DNA of 18,007 nucleotides, taken from contig CALZIH010000028.1 of NCBI GenBank assembly GCA_945787305.1, positions 1-18,007 of the forward strand, given 5' to 3'. The notes beneath the pieces were generated by a model, which did no database searches, was not told where the DNA came from, and saw only the letters and a program-made list of their open reading frames with translations. Made by a program: the position numbers and the translations under genes. The stretch's first letter is position 1, and every line of letters begins with the position of its first letter. The stretch is from an uncultured Desulfobulbaceae bacterium (GTDB lineage Bacteria; Desulfobacterota; Desulfobulbia; Desulfobulbales; Desulfobulbaceae). Positions 1 through 9,247 of this stretch are shown piece after piece.

Positions 1-2538
1 CTCCCATTCCCGGAGAGCCACCTGGTTGACCAAGTTAAAAAGATTAACCTTGTTTTTCATCAGTAACAGATCTGATGTTCTATCCGCATTTGCCTGCGGG
101 TGTGTACCACCTATCAGCAAAAACTGTGCATTGAGACGCTCAAACAGTGCCACCGCATACTCGAAAACATTCAACTCCGAGAGGGGGCGTGGAATTTGCA
201 CCAAATAGGGCCTGGCCGCAGTGGTTCTGAAAATATATAACCCCCAATAACGTTTGGGCATTGCATCATCTCGCTCTGCAAGAATAAGATAGGTGCTGTT
301 TGTGCCCGTATGCCGGTACCGAATGACCTCGTAACCCATTATGCCCGCAGCCTGGCTGGTGTCACCAAGCAGAGCTCTATCCGCCTCTGACCAAGACGAA
401 CCGGCAGCTCGTTTTTTTGTTAGATGAATCAACGGCTTGATCACTTCCTCATCAAAGAAAAGCATTTCTTCCAGGCTGGGCGGAACATATAATCCTGAGC
501 CTTTTCCGGCAATGCGGTTCTTGTCGGTGAGCAACCAATCCTGGAGATATCCGGCAATACTTTGTTCCTTCTGCATCAAGGTCAGCTCGGGTGTAAAGAA
601 CAAGGGTTTAAACAACAGTTTTCGGCAATCCTCCCGGGTGAGTGCCAGCTCAACAAAGCCACTGGACGAAATATCACGCAGCACATTGATCAGCGGCGTG
701 GTCGCCCAGTGCACTGTAAAAGAACCGATGAATTGCCTCAGCCAGGAGAGGTCGGCGCCAAGCGGTAATTCGTTTTTTATCCACATGGTCGTCGGCAGCA
801 GCTTTGAGCTCTCTCTATTTTGACTAAAAAGCAGCCCTGGTCGCCCAAGTATTCGCTGGCTGCTTTTTGTGTAACCTCGCAACTGCAGCGTGCCTTTTCG
901 CCCGAATTCCCTATGAAAAACAGAAAGTGGCGTCCGGGAATTGTTAAGGACATCAGACGATCCGTTATCGTTACTGTGGAGTCCGGCACCGGCAACCGCG
1001 AGGGCTGATGCGGACATGCCGTAAAAAATATTGGCTCCGGCCTCCATCACCCCCCACTCATTTAAAGGGGCCGGCACCTCAACCAGCAACGGACTGGATG
1101 TCGTGAGATTAAGCACAAAGAACCCCCAACCTCGACGGGGCTCCTGCTCAACAAGACAGAGATAACGATTTTCAACGATATGGACACGGTAATGTACCTG
1201 CTGCAGGAGCAGTTTTGCCCGAGTAAGACGTTCAGGCGCACCGGTTTTACGGTATTGCGACAGGTCTCGAAAGGCTTCGGCAAGCGTTTCCAATTCACCG
1301 GGTCTTGGTGATATATAACCATTACGCCGTCTTCCTTGGTACACACGTACCTTTTCACTGCGAACAAGGTTAATAAATGAAGCCGCTGTTACAGCCGTCG
1401 TTGTTTTCGCCTCTGTCTCCATCACCGGCTGTTCTTTGAGTGATATAAGGTGGGTCGGCAAGAGCACCAGGCTGAAGCCGATAACACTTGCCCAGGCAAC
1501 CGACACCAAAGAGGTTTGCAGACTCGCCCTGATCATGACAATCGGTATTTCCTTGTCATGCATTTTCATGGCGAGAAGGGTGGTCAACAGATAACCAAAT
1601 CCATAAAAATCAGAGACCTGATAACCGGGGAAATAGGCAAGCCACAGGTGCCCCATCAACAGCTTCAGCAAAAAACCGATATTAAAAAACAGCAGCATCT
1701 TGCGGGCGCCCTCCATGGTGGTCCTCTGAAATAGAGGTAACCGCAGGACAAGATGGGCCAGGACGAGGATAAGCAAGGTCTCGCCAAAGGTGATCAACAG
1801 TTTAGAAGGACGATACCACTGCAGGGCGATAAGACTCGGTATGAGAATTCCACTGAATTCCCAACCATAATAACGATTCATGCGTGAAGCGAGTGCAGCC
1901 GTGCAGAGCAAGATGATATAGGCTTTGGGGCTTGCCAGCATGGAGGTTGCGAGATCATCGTACATATAGGCCAGGTTACCGACACTGAAATTCGTGAAAG
2001 CCATCAAGCCATAGCGGACAATCAGATAGGTGATCCCTACCGTCACCAAGACCGGTACAAGCCCTTTACGCAAGCCGGGCTTCCAGAACATATTGGCAAT
2101 CAGGGCGACGACAATCAAGCCGTAACTTTGCAGGTTATTTCGATAATCAAAATGTATGGCCAGCACCTGATTAAGGTACTCGCCAAACACCGGCAGCAGA
2201 ACCGCATCGAAAAGTAAGCGGACAAGCACACTGACCACAAGCAGGGCAAAAAATCGGTCACGACCGAAGAAATCCGTCCAGTGCCCTTTGCTTGCAAGAT
2301 AGGTGGAATAAAACCAGACACAACCGTAGGTGACAACAGCCTCAAAGCCGGTAACTGCCGCTGCCCAAGGTTTAACCAGAAGCAGTGGAACAAAATAGCC
2401 GGGAACGACAAGCCCGCTCAGAACCCACCCCAGGCGGAGATTAAAAAAGCAGATGACCCAGACACCCACCCAGACTGTAGTGACGACAGACATGGCCAAA
2501 CCATGGGCAGGAAAAAGCGGCAGGATAAAATCAGTCAT
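1..2538 (-). CDS. CapC/PgsC-like polytopic membrane protein with duplicated C-terminal domain (3' end outside window)
   Basis: An uninterrupted minus-strand frame runs from ATG at 2538 to base 1: 846 codons with no stop, so the C-terminus lies outside the window. Residues ~15-370 form about 11-12 hydrophobic helices. They contain an internal repeat, 'GWVLSGLVVPGYFVP' near residue 37 and 'GWEFSGILIPSLIAL' near residue 225, each followed by a hydrophobic stretch with a Glu. The first copy resembles CapC/PgsC of poly-gamma-glutamate export; the 7TM domain fused to inactive transglutaminases is another possible relative. Residues ~375-846 are soluble and also duplicated: 'LLVEVPAPLNEWGVMEAG' (~485) matches 'YLVQIPRPLSELNVFEYA' (~778), each preceded by a GWG/YWG segment and followed by a (G/T)xH...SD(V/L)L block. 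The start is 20 nt after the CHASE2 gene stop, with an in-frame stop just upstream and no clear Shine-Dalgarno, which suggests translational coupling. Ordinary CapC is ~150 residues, so this is a large derivative. A role in exporting or remodelling a surface polymer is inference; no catalytic site is recognised. Confidence 0.8.
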   Translation of the reverse strand, partial: MTDFILPLFPAHGLAMSVVTTVWVGVWVICFFNLRLGWVLSGLVVPGYFVPLLLVKPWAAAVTGFEAVVTYGCVWFYSTYLASKGHWTDFFGRDRFFALLVVSVLVRLLFDAVLLPVFGEYLNQVLAIHFDYRNNLQSYGLIVVALIANMFWKPGLRKGLVPVLVTVGITYLIVRYGLMAFTNFSVGNLAYMYDDLATSMLASPKAYIILLCTAALASRMNRYYGWEFSGILIPSLIALQWYRPSKLLITFGETLLILVLAHLVLRLPLFQRTTMEGARKMLLFFNIGFLLKLLMGHLWLAYFPGYQVSDFYGFGYLLTTLLAMKMHDKEIPIVMIRASLQTSLVSVAWASVIGFSLVLLPTHLISLKEQPVMETEAKTTTAVTAASFINLVRSEKVRVYQGRRRNGYISPRPGELETLAEAFRDLSQYRKTGAPERLTRAKLLLQQVHYRVHIVENRYLCLVEQEPRRGWGFFVLNLTTSSPLLVEVPAPLNEWGVMEAGANIFYGMSASALAVAGAGLHSNDNGSSDVLNNSRTPLSVFHREFGRKGTLQLRGYTKSSQRILGRPGLLFSQNRESSKLLPTTMWIKNELPLGADLSWLRQFIGSFTVHWATTPLINVLRDISSSGFVELALTREDCRKLLFKPLFFTPELTLMQKEQSIAGYLQDWLLTDKNRIAGKGSGLYVPPSLEEMLFFDEEVIKPLIHLTKKRAAGSSWSEADRALLGDTSQAAGIMGYEVIRYRHTGTNSTYLILAERDDAMPKRYWGLYIFRTTAARPYLVQIPRPLSELNVFEYAVALFERLNAQFLLIGGTHPQANADRTSDLLLMKNKVNLFNLVNQVALREWE

Positions 2539-2558
2539 AGCAGGTACGGTCGGTCAAC

Positions 2559-5273
2559 TCAAGCAAAGGGTGTCAATGTGAGCCTAAAAGAGTGACCCTG
2601 ACCAAAAACGCTCGAACCACTGAGAGCGGCTTGCCAACGCTTTAACTCCGGTAGCGTACGATGAATCATTTGAAATTCGATTCGGTCTTTCAGGCCGGGT
2701 GAAGACAAAAACCGTTGAAACGTTTCGTCAGGCATGCCGACACCTGCATTAGAAAGTGAACAGAGAACCTCCTCTTGGTCCAATTCTACAGCAATTGTCA
2801 CCGTCGAGCCATCAAGGGCATCGGCAATGAGCAGGGAAATAATGGCCTGGATCAAATCCATAAGCTCCTCGGCCACAGCCAGTGTCCGAGGCACTGCGTC
2901 CGGAGCTTGGAGCGAAAACTGAATCTTACGCAACTCGGCATCAGGCTGAACGATCTTTATTATTTTTTTTATGGTCTCAACGACATCAACGGGATAGGCC
3001 CCCGCACCTCCATTAAGGAGTTCTCGATGCATGCGTTCTTCCAACGATCGTATGGAATGTAATATAGTATCGTATTCCTGCCATACACGCCGGCAATGCT
3101 CCTCTTCACGTTGCTCCTGAGGGCCTGAGAGTGCCGCCTCCATATTTCCGGCAAAGGATTCAAGTTCTCCCTGTACATGCTTCAAGCTGGACAGCCATAC
3201 GTTTTCTTGATCCCTGCCCAAGCCAACTGCATGCTCCATGTCTATTATTTCAAAGAGAAACCCATTCATTTCTATTGGTTGAGAGCCAGAGCCTCCCGAA
3301 TTCTCATCAACGGCAAGCAAAGGTCGGACCTTCAAAATCAGGTCTTGTTTGTTATCTCCCACATTAGAAATGGAAAGTTGTTTGGTTTCGTAGTTGACTA
3401 TGACTCGACCTAAAAGTTGCCGTATTTTTTCAGGATTTTCACCGGTAAGGTGAACTGCAAAATCCAAGGCACTCATGTTATAGGCATTTATATTTAGCGT
3501 CTTTGACAGTTGCGTCATTTTCCGATTTGATTGAACGACCATACCAAATGGATTATATAAAATCGTTCCTGTTTCCAACGCATTGAACACAGACTCCAGT
3601 ACGGAAAGACGGCGGACAAGAAAGGCGGTAATCCGGCTTATTTCCTGATACGGTTCATGATGTTTCTCCATGTTCAGAAGCTTGCGCAACGGGTTATTCT
3701 GCCATTGCCCCGCTACGATCCATTGCTTACGCCGATAGAGCAACTCTCCAATTTCGCGGGCAAGGCTGTTGACAAGATTCAACAATTCCGGTGTCTGTCT
3801 TTCGACCTCGGTATCAATACTGAAAGCCCAGAACCCCTGCACCTGTCCAAAAAAATTCAACGGCACCAGATACTGATGCTCGTTTTCGGGAAGCGATTTG
3901 AAGTAAGAATCAACGGGAATGGCCGTATTTTTCTCAATAGCGGTCTTGTATGGCGTTCGATGATAATCTCGACGCCGTTCCTGTATACTCTCCAGAGAAA
4001 TATTCAGGGCAATGACTTCCCGGACCCGGTGATCTCCTTCCATTGCTTCCAAAAAGATAGTCCGCTCAATATTGAGCGTCTGCTTGATCATATTGACAAC
4101 CAATGGCCAATACTCCTGGGAACGAAAAAAGCTCTTGGGCATAACCTTTTCCTGCTTCTTTAATGACTGATCAAGCAGAATCCGCAATGCAAGTCGGTTA
4201 CGCAACAAGCCATCACGGGCGGAAATCAGCAGGAGAAACAGGGTATAAACCAGCAACACTTCACCCAGTGGAAACCAATATCTGGTAAACACGAGGAGCA
4301 GCCAACTTGCCAACGGAGCGATAACAAATAAAATCCCACCCCACACAAGATGGATGAATGATCCGTAGGTTTGATGGATGATCAAGGCAAGGCCGATCAC
4401 AACAACGAGGCAGAGTAAAATCTCCCAGGAGCGTGGGAAACGAACTTCATTGTGGTTGAATACTGTTTGTAATGCAAGCCCATGATATTGCAGTGGCGTC
4501 ATGGAAGAACTGTCAGGGGTTACCGGTGTGCTGTAGCCTGTATAGGGAAATGGTGGTTTAAAACCCACAAGAACCGTTTTATCCTTGATCAACTCCTGGA
4601 TGATATCTTCTGAAAAGATTCTTGATAAACCGATGGTGGGCAAGGGCCTGTGCTGCCCAATGAAGTCGACCCGAAACGGGTTCGGCGGATCAACAGGCTG
4701 CTCGCTTCGAGCCCGGGCAGCAACCACGGTAACATGTGGCAACGACTGCCCGTCTATTGTCATAAATGGTCGGTAATCACGATACATACCATAGTTGACA
4801 GTAAGGGGAGGCAGGACACCGGTTCGTATATTTTCACTTGCAGCTTGAGGAGGAAGGGGTTCAAGCCACATTGTTGCCGTATCCTCCTCTGACCGCTGTA
4901 TTACCTTGCGGCCGAAGAACACATAATCAAGACTGGATGCTGTTTGATAAAAATTGGCCGACACATTGCCTGGCAGAAAGAAAAAAACAACCTGCCGTGC
5001 ACCCTTATGATCCAAGGTTTCAAGAAGACGCAACCAGGTTTCATCCCCCTGGGACTGACTGCTGTAATCCGCCTCTACGAGAAGAATGTCCTCAGAGTTT
5101 CCGTTCTGCTGCGGCGTAATGCGTGCGAATGAATCATAGATGAACGACGAGGCGCCGTTCAGAATACCGGTAACACTCAGGCCCCAGATAAACAGACAAA
5201 GAATGGCGCCAAGATAAAGACCAAACAGCTGAAAAAAAGGGAATATTTTACGCTGACCAAAAAATGATTTCAC
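2559..5273 (-). CDS. CHASE2-domain membrane sensor with degenerate histidine-kinase C-terminus
   Basis: 904 residues. The start is GTG at 5273, with AGGGAG about 7 nt upstream. The N-terminal helix (~13-35) is followed by an extracytoplasmic CHASE2-type domain (~40-280, including the 'DKTVLVGF' strand and a conserved-looking GLALQT segment) and three helices (~285-302, 306-328, 334-352), the usual CHASE2 topology. The cytoplasmic part has a GAF-like region (~385-515), a PAS-like region (~560-685) and a HisKA/HATPase-like tail (~690-904). The tail keeps a G2-like GQGHSF (891-896), but the N-box region (LIQAIISLLIADAL, 807-820) lacks the NLxxNA asparagines and the G1 box reads NAGVGMP, with Asn instead of Asp. 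The only H-box candidate is H699 in SLKHVQ. It is therefore probably a weak or non-catalytic kinase that transmits a signal by conformation. The next gene, 20 nt downstream, encodes the CapC-like membrane protein and is the likely partner. No response regulator is adjacent. Confidence 0.85.
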   Translation of the reverse strand: MKSFFGQRKIFPFFQLFGLYLGAILCLFIWGLSVTGILNGASSFIYDSFARITPQQNGNSEDILLVEADYSSQSQGDETWLRLLETLDHKGARQVVFFFLPGNVSANFYQTASSLDYVFFGRKVIQRSEEDTATMWLEPLPPQAASENIRTGVLPPLTVNYGMYRDYRPFMTIDGQSLPHVTVVAARARSEQPVDPPNPFRVDFIGQHRPLPTIGLSRIFSEDIIQELIKDKTVLVGFKPPFPYTGYSTPVTPDSSSMTPLQYHGLALQTVFNHNEVRFPRSWEILLCLVVVIGLALIIHQTYGSFIHLVWGGILFVIAPLASWLLLVFTRYWFPLGEVLLVYTLFLLLISARDGLLRNRLALRILLDQSLKKQEKVMPKSFFRSQEYWPLVVNMIKQTLNIERTIFLEAMEGDHRVREVIALNISLESIQERRRDYHRTPYKTAIEKNTAIPVDSYFKSLPENEHQYLVPLNFFGQVQGFWAFSIDTEVERQTPELLNLVNSLAREIGELLYRRKQWIVAGQWQNNPLRKLLNMEKHHEPYQEISRITAFLVRRLSVLESVFNALETGTILYNPFGMVVQSNRKMTQLSKTLNINAYNMSALDFAVHLTGENPEKIRQLLGRVIVNYETKQLSISNVGDNKQDLILKVRPLLAVDENSGGSGSQPIEMNGFLFEIIDMEHAVGLGRDQENVWLSSLKHVQGELESFAGNMEAALSGPQEQREEEHCRRVWQEYDTILHSIRSLEERMHRELLNGGAGAYPVDVVETIKKIIKIVQPDAELRKIQFSLQAPDAVPRTLAVAEELMDLIQAIISLLIADALDGSTVTIAVELDQEEVLCSLSNAGVGMPDETFQRFLSSPGLKDRIEFQMIHRTLPELKRWQAALSGSSVFGQGHSFRLTLTPFA

Positions 5274-5834
5274 TCAGCTCTCCCTATCGGGAAGGGTAAT
5301 GTATTTATCTCAGTATTATCTTCTGCACTATCCCGCAGAAGGGCTGTTCGTAACAATGTCCTGTGCATCTATAGATTGCTGATCCCCAATCTCCGTCTCA
5401 CTCGGAGAAACCCTTTTGAGCGTTGCGTTGTAAAAAGCCTGAGATTTAAGAATAACAATGAAACACTCTGTAGCCCGCATCTCATGCATTAACAACAGTA
5501 CAAGAGGCTGTATCGGGAAATTCCATCAGAATGCTTGTTGCCGACCCTCATCATCAGCTATACGTTAAAGATGCCACAAAAAAATCAAGAAATCAACAAG
5601 TTACTCTACATCCATCATAAACCAAAACACCAGCAGCCACAAAAAAGCATAACGCCTTGGAATTAAATGAATTACCTCAAAACTCCACCGTAAGTCAGGT
5701 GATCTTTCAGAGTCGAGACAAGCGGTAACTACGCAGGAACAATTGCAGAAAGAGGGAACATCGAATGTATGGCGGGAAAACTGTTGCGGCCATATCCCCT
5801 ATTATGGGTAAGGTGCGTTGTTTTCAGATAACTG
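5274..5834. other. Intergenic region between the HD-GYP gene end and the CHASE2 gene start
   Basis: 561 bp without a supported gene. It must hold the 3' end of the HEAT/HD-GYP transcript and the promoter of the CHASE2 gene. Apart from the 5320-5341 inverted repeat I see no strong terminator, no RNA gene and no repeat. The part around 5450-5700 is AT-richer than the flanking genes. A short minus-strand frame at 5729-5968 overlaps the HD-GYP gene end and has no coding support. Confidence 0.5.
5320..5341. promoter_or_regulatory. Inverted repeat upstream of the CHASE2 gene
   Basis: Perfect 7-bp arms CTTCTGC and GCAGAAG are separated by 8 nt, 46 nt upstream of the GTG start. On the minus strand the right arm overlaps a -10-like GATAAT, with no good -35 seen. 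It could be an operator or a hairpin in the mRNA leader; there is no T-tract, so it is not an intrinsic terminator. Confidence 0.3.
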
Positions 5835-7493
5835 TCAGAATAACAATTCAGCAGGTTGAATACCCAAGGCCGATGGGTGGCAGCTCTCAAGGATAGGCCT
5901 TTTGAAACCACCCTTTTCTGCATTCCAATTGCCAAGACTTCTGGTATAAAGTTTAGTATAACTTCCATCCTGGTTATCCTGCAGCATCAGCACCCAAAGC
6001 TCAGAAGAGTGCCCATTGTCCTCAGGTGGCTGGCTGACAATACCCATCTCGCCGTTGTCAAATTTCAACACGGTACCGATAGGGTAAATGCCCAGCATGT
6101 TGATGAATACCTTTAACAAAATCGGGTCAAAGTCCTTGCCCGCCCCTTTGAGCATGAGCCCTAGCGCCTGATCAGGACTTAAAAAACGGGTATGGTAAAT
6201 CCGCTGTGAGGTGATAGCGTCATATACATCGGCGATGGCAAGGATGCGCCCCAGTATACTCAAGGGCTTTTTCCTCGGAGTTCTCGGATAGCCGGTCAGA
6301 TCGTACTTCAGATGATGCTCAAAAGGAGGTAGAATAATGCCTGACTTTTTGTCATAGGATGCCCGCAGACGGATAATCCTCCGCACACTGTTCAGTGGAT
6401 GCTTCTGCATAGTGGCGAATTCAGCATCAGCTAACTTTCCAGGTTTATTTAAAATATCAACGGGCACATCTATTTTACCCAAGTCATGAAAAAGTCCGCT
6501 TAACCCCAGCTTGCCAAGGGTAACACGGGGCAGACCAATCCTGTTACCTAAACAAACGGCCAGGATGGAAACATTGACGGAGTGGGTAAAGGTATAATCA
6601 TCATAATCTCGAATGGTACTGAGCCCCAACAGAACATTGTCATCATCCATGATCAAATCGACTATATTCTGGGTTATATGCACGGCTTTACCGATTCCGG
6701 CATTTTTGGCACCGGAAAGTTTGGAGGAAAGATCCTGCAGAGAATGCATGGCATAGCCGTAGGTCCGCATGGCCTTTTTTTTCTGTTGCTGTTTTTTGTC
6801 CTGGACTCCTGATGGCGATTGTCCGGGCTTTGCCTGTTTCTGAGGAGAGTGTCTCTGCCGAACCGAGGTGTTGTCAACAGCCGCTCCTTCTTGACGCCTT
6901 TCTCTGTTTCCGCTTGCTGCAGAATGCCCGCTAACCGGAGGCTGCTTCACCGGGCCATCGGGTACTCCATTATTCGTCGGCGATGCCGCTTCTGCAAAAA
7001 GAGCTTCCAGGGACTCGGTTTGCGATGGATCAATAACTTCAACCCAGGGAAAGCGATCTCCAGCCATTTCAGCAATCAACCAGCGTAAAGGGTCTTCCTG
7101 GGTACCGCAGTTATTGAGAACTCGCGCAAAGGCCACAATGTCTTTTAACGAGGCATAGGTCACACTCTGATAAAATCGCAGGCCGTCAATCTGTCGCTGT
7201 TCAAAAAAAGACTGCATTTTACGAACAAGGCCGGAAGCATTTCGTTGAAAGAGAACTTTTTCCTGCTGCAGATAAAAGCCGCCGACGGAAACAAGCAGTA
7301 TTATCTCATCATCCTCGGTAAAAAACTGCTCAACGATTTCAATGAAGTTATCAACACAGCCGATGAGCAGACGATTATTATCCTGATGGATCCTGGCTGT
7401 ACTGAGAAGGTTGTTCAACACCTGGACAAATTTCTGCCCCAGAATGTGTGCATCGGTTGCCTTCTTTTTGGCTGTAGTGGTGTTTTTATCCAT
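5835..7493 (-). CDS. HD-GYP domain protein (putative c-di-GMP phosphodiesterase)
   Basis: 552 residues, with ATG 2 nt after the stop of the upstream HEAT-like gene and a GGAAAA just before it, so the two are probably translationally coupled. Residues ~20-125 form an N-terminal module resembling that of the upstream protein; ~155-245 is a low-complexity Gln/Pro/Lys linker; ~285-470 is the HD-GYP domain; ~470-552 is a C-terminal extension. Metal ligands expected for the family are present: H304, H336-D337 in LFHDLGKID, H365 in KHP, H393-H394 and D422 in ADVYDA. The signature motif reads HHLKYDLTGYP instead of the usual HHExxDGxGYP: Glu and the first Gly are replaced by Leu while GYP is kept. 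The family hydrolyses cyclic di-GMP; activity here is likely but not assured given those two changes. No signal peptide or membrane helix is seen, so it is probably cytoplasmic. Confidence 0.9.
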   Translation of the reverse strand: MDKNTTTAKKKATDAHILGQKFVQVLNNLLSTARIHQDNNRLLIGCVDNFIEIVEQFFTEDDEIILLVSVGGFYLQQEKVLFQRNASGLVRKMQSFFEQRQIDGLRFYQSVTYASLKDIVAFARVLNNCGTQEDPLRWLIAEMAGDRFPWVEVIDPSQTESLEALFAEAASPTNNGVPDGPVKQPPVSGHSAASGNRERRQEGAAVDNTSVRQRHSPQKQAKPGQSPSGVQDKKQQQKKKAMRTYGYAMHSLQDLSSKLSGAKNAGIGKAVHITQNIVDLIMDDDNVLLGLSTIRDYDDYTFTHSVNVSILAVCLGNRIGLPRVTLGKLGLSGLFHDLGKIDVPVDILNKPGKLADAEFATMQKHPLNSVRRIIRLRASYDKKSGIILPPFEHHLKYDLTGYPRTPRKKPLSILGRILAIADVYDAITSQRIYHTRFLSPDQALGLMLKGAGKDFDPILLKVFINMLGIYPIGTVLKFDNGEMGIVSQPPEDNGHSSELWVLMLQDNQDGSYTKLYTRSLGNWNAEKGGFKRPILESCHPSALGIQPAELLF

Positions 7494-7495
7494 TG

Positions 7496-9247
7496 TTATT
7501 TTCCAATGACCTTACGGCAGGCTCGACGTATGTCCGGGATCATGCTACCTGCCCCTTCTTGCAACACCCTGTTTGCTTCGTCAATCCCAAGCAAACCGAG
7601 GGCATAAGCCGCACCCTGTTTATGGATCTTACTGCTTCGGTCAACCAGACTGCCCCAGCCACCTCCCATGAGAACCTCTTGTAACAATGGTACCGAAGCG
7701 ACAGAACCACAATGACCTAGAGCGGTATAACAGGCCAGGAGATGCTCCTTCGTGTTAATCGAACACTCTCCTTCTTTCAGATAGGTAAGCAAACGGGTCT
7801 CAATTTGCTTGTCCCTCTTCTTTTGGAGAAGAGAAAATATTTTTTCGCGAACGCCCTCATCAGAATCATTAAGCAGCAGAAAGACATCCAAGGGGTCAAT
7901 CATATCTCGATAGACCAATATTTCAAACGCCGGTCGACGGACCTGGGCCAAAGGATGAAGTGACATCTTTGCAAGGATTTTGTTCCCGTCAGATGTTTTC
8001 ATCTGTTCGGCAACCTCCATGAGCTTCTCGCACAACTCTGCATCAAGAAGATGCACGGTTTTCGCCAAAGCCTGTGGATCACGCTGAGCGTGGTGGAGGA
8101 TTATGTCAGCAAGCGTTTGCCGTATGTCGGCAGCTTGCACCTTGCCGGTCAGTGGGGCAATGGTACAAAGGATTTCCGGTTCAAGACGATGCAGGATGGA
8201 CCAGAGACACTTGATCTGTCCCGAATCCGGTATCTCGCTAAGATCCAGTAGAAGGCGTTCCACATCGCGAAGGCTTTCCGGCTGAGACACCGTAGTAAAA
8301 AAATCATCTAATTTCGGCAAGCTCCAGTCTTTCTTCCCTACAAAGGACCGCCGAATGTTCTTCAGGTTTTCCAGGACCTTGAGGGCTGCATCAAAACGAT
8401 GCACTTTTAACGAGCGAATATACCTGTCCAGTAAAAAATCAAGCCCTTCGCCAAAATCGTCCTCATTATTCTGCAGGACAAGCATGATCAGGAGGATGTC
8501 TATTATATCGTCAGTATCATCGCGTTCCGCCTCTACAGCGACCATTTTTTCAAGCTCGTATTCTTCCAGAGACGACAGACTCCAAAGATTATTTCCCTTT
8601 GCAGTTATGGCTATGGAGACAGGGGGTGCATCAACCGTGGACAGTTCATCAACTTCATCGATATCAGAGGTGAAATCCCCTTCATCCCAGGCGTCGTGTA
8701 AGACGTCCTCTCCAGGTACAGATCCACTCAAAGCCATTTTTTGGGTACTGGTGAAATCGGGTGTGACCTTAAAACTGGAAAAATTAATGGGCGGGGCGTC
8801 AAGGGAGAGGATGTCGATGGCTTTATAACGGATGTGCGGGTAATCTTTCTCCCAGAGATCCGTTACAATATCACCGTCATTTTCCTCGTCCAGCTTCCTG
8901 TTACGGTTTATCAGCTTAAGAAGACTTTGCAGTTCCCATAGTTCAATTGCTTTGAGAAATTCAAGATACTGAACACCATCACGACTGAGCAGATAGGCAA
9001 TATCGCTTTCTTTGGCGAGCCCCCTATAGACCACATCACCATCATAAGCCAATGTGAGCTTATCGACGTCAAGCCGAAGGCAATTATGGAATGAAAAATA
9101 ACTTCTCAGTTGACGACTGATATTACCAAGGTGCTTTTTGGCGATGGCATGATGCTGCGGATAAAGGGTATAGTTCTTTATTGCCGCGGCAAGTGAAAGG
9201 GTAAAATCAAAAACACACTGTATTTCCGGATCGCTCGACTTTAACAT
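7496..9247 (-). CDS. HEAT-repeat-like protein paired with the HD-GYP protein
   Basis: 583 residues, cytoplasmic by appearance (no signal peptide or membrane helix). Residues ~14-115 contain a module (LYPQHHAIAKKHL, then LxLDVDKLTLAYDGDVVY, then GVQYLEFLKAIELWELQSLL) whose layout matches residues ~20-125 of the downstream HD-GYP protein. Residues ~165-260 are acidic and probably partly disordered. From ~330 onward it is helical, with HEAT/Armadillo-like repeats clearest at ~420-580 (HPLAQVRRPAFEIL; DSDEGVREKIFSLL; KQGAAYALGLLG). HEAT repeats usually serve as protein-binding scaffolds; no enzyme motif is visible. The gene ends 2 nt before the HD-GYP start, so it is the first gene of that operon. 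ATG at 9247 is used because TAA lies in frame six codons upstream; a GGAGG is present but 19 nt away, which is too far for normal spacing. Confidence 0.82.
   Translation of the reverse strand: MLKSSDPEIQCVFDFTLSLAAAIKNYTLYPQHHAIAKKHLGNISRQLRSYFSFHNCLRLDVDKLTLAYDGDVVYRGLAKESDIAYLLSRDGVQYLEFLKAIELWELQSLLKLINRNRKLDEENDGDIVTDLWEKDYPHIRYKAIDILSLDAPPINFSSFKVTPDFTSTQKMALSGSVPGEDVLHDAWDEGDFTSDIDEVDELSTVDAPPVSIAITAKGNNLWSLSSLEEYELEKMVAVEAERDDTDDIIDILLIMLVLQNNEDDFGEGLDFLLDRYIRSLKVHRFDAALKVLENLKNIRRSFVGKKDWSLPKLDDFFTTVSQPESLRDVERLLLDLSEIPDSGQIKCLWSILHRLEPEILCTIAPLTGKVQAADIRQTLADIILHHAQRDPQALAKTVHLLDAELCEKLMEVAEQMKTSDGNKILAKMSLHPLAQVRRPAFEILVYRDMIDPLDVFLLLNDSDEGVREKIFSLLQKKRDKQIETRLLTYLKEGECSINTKEHLLACYTALGHCGSVASVPLLQEVLMGGGWGSLVDRSSKIHKQGAAYALGLLGIDEANRVLQEGAGSMIPDIRRACRKVIGK

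Noticed and set aside
3657..4163. 168-codon plus-strand frame
   Set aside because: Antisense shadow of the CHASE2 gene, with no ribosome binding site and no domain.
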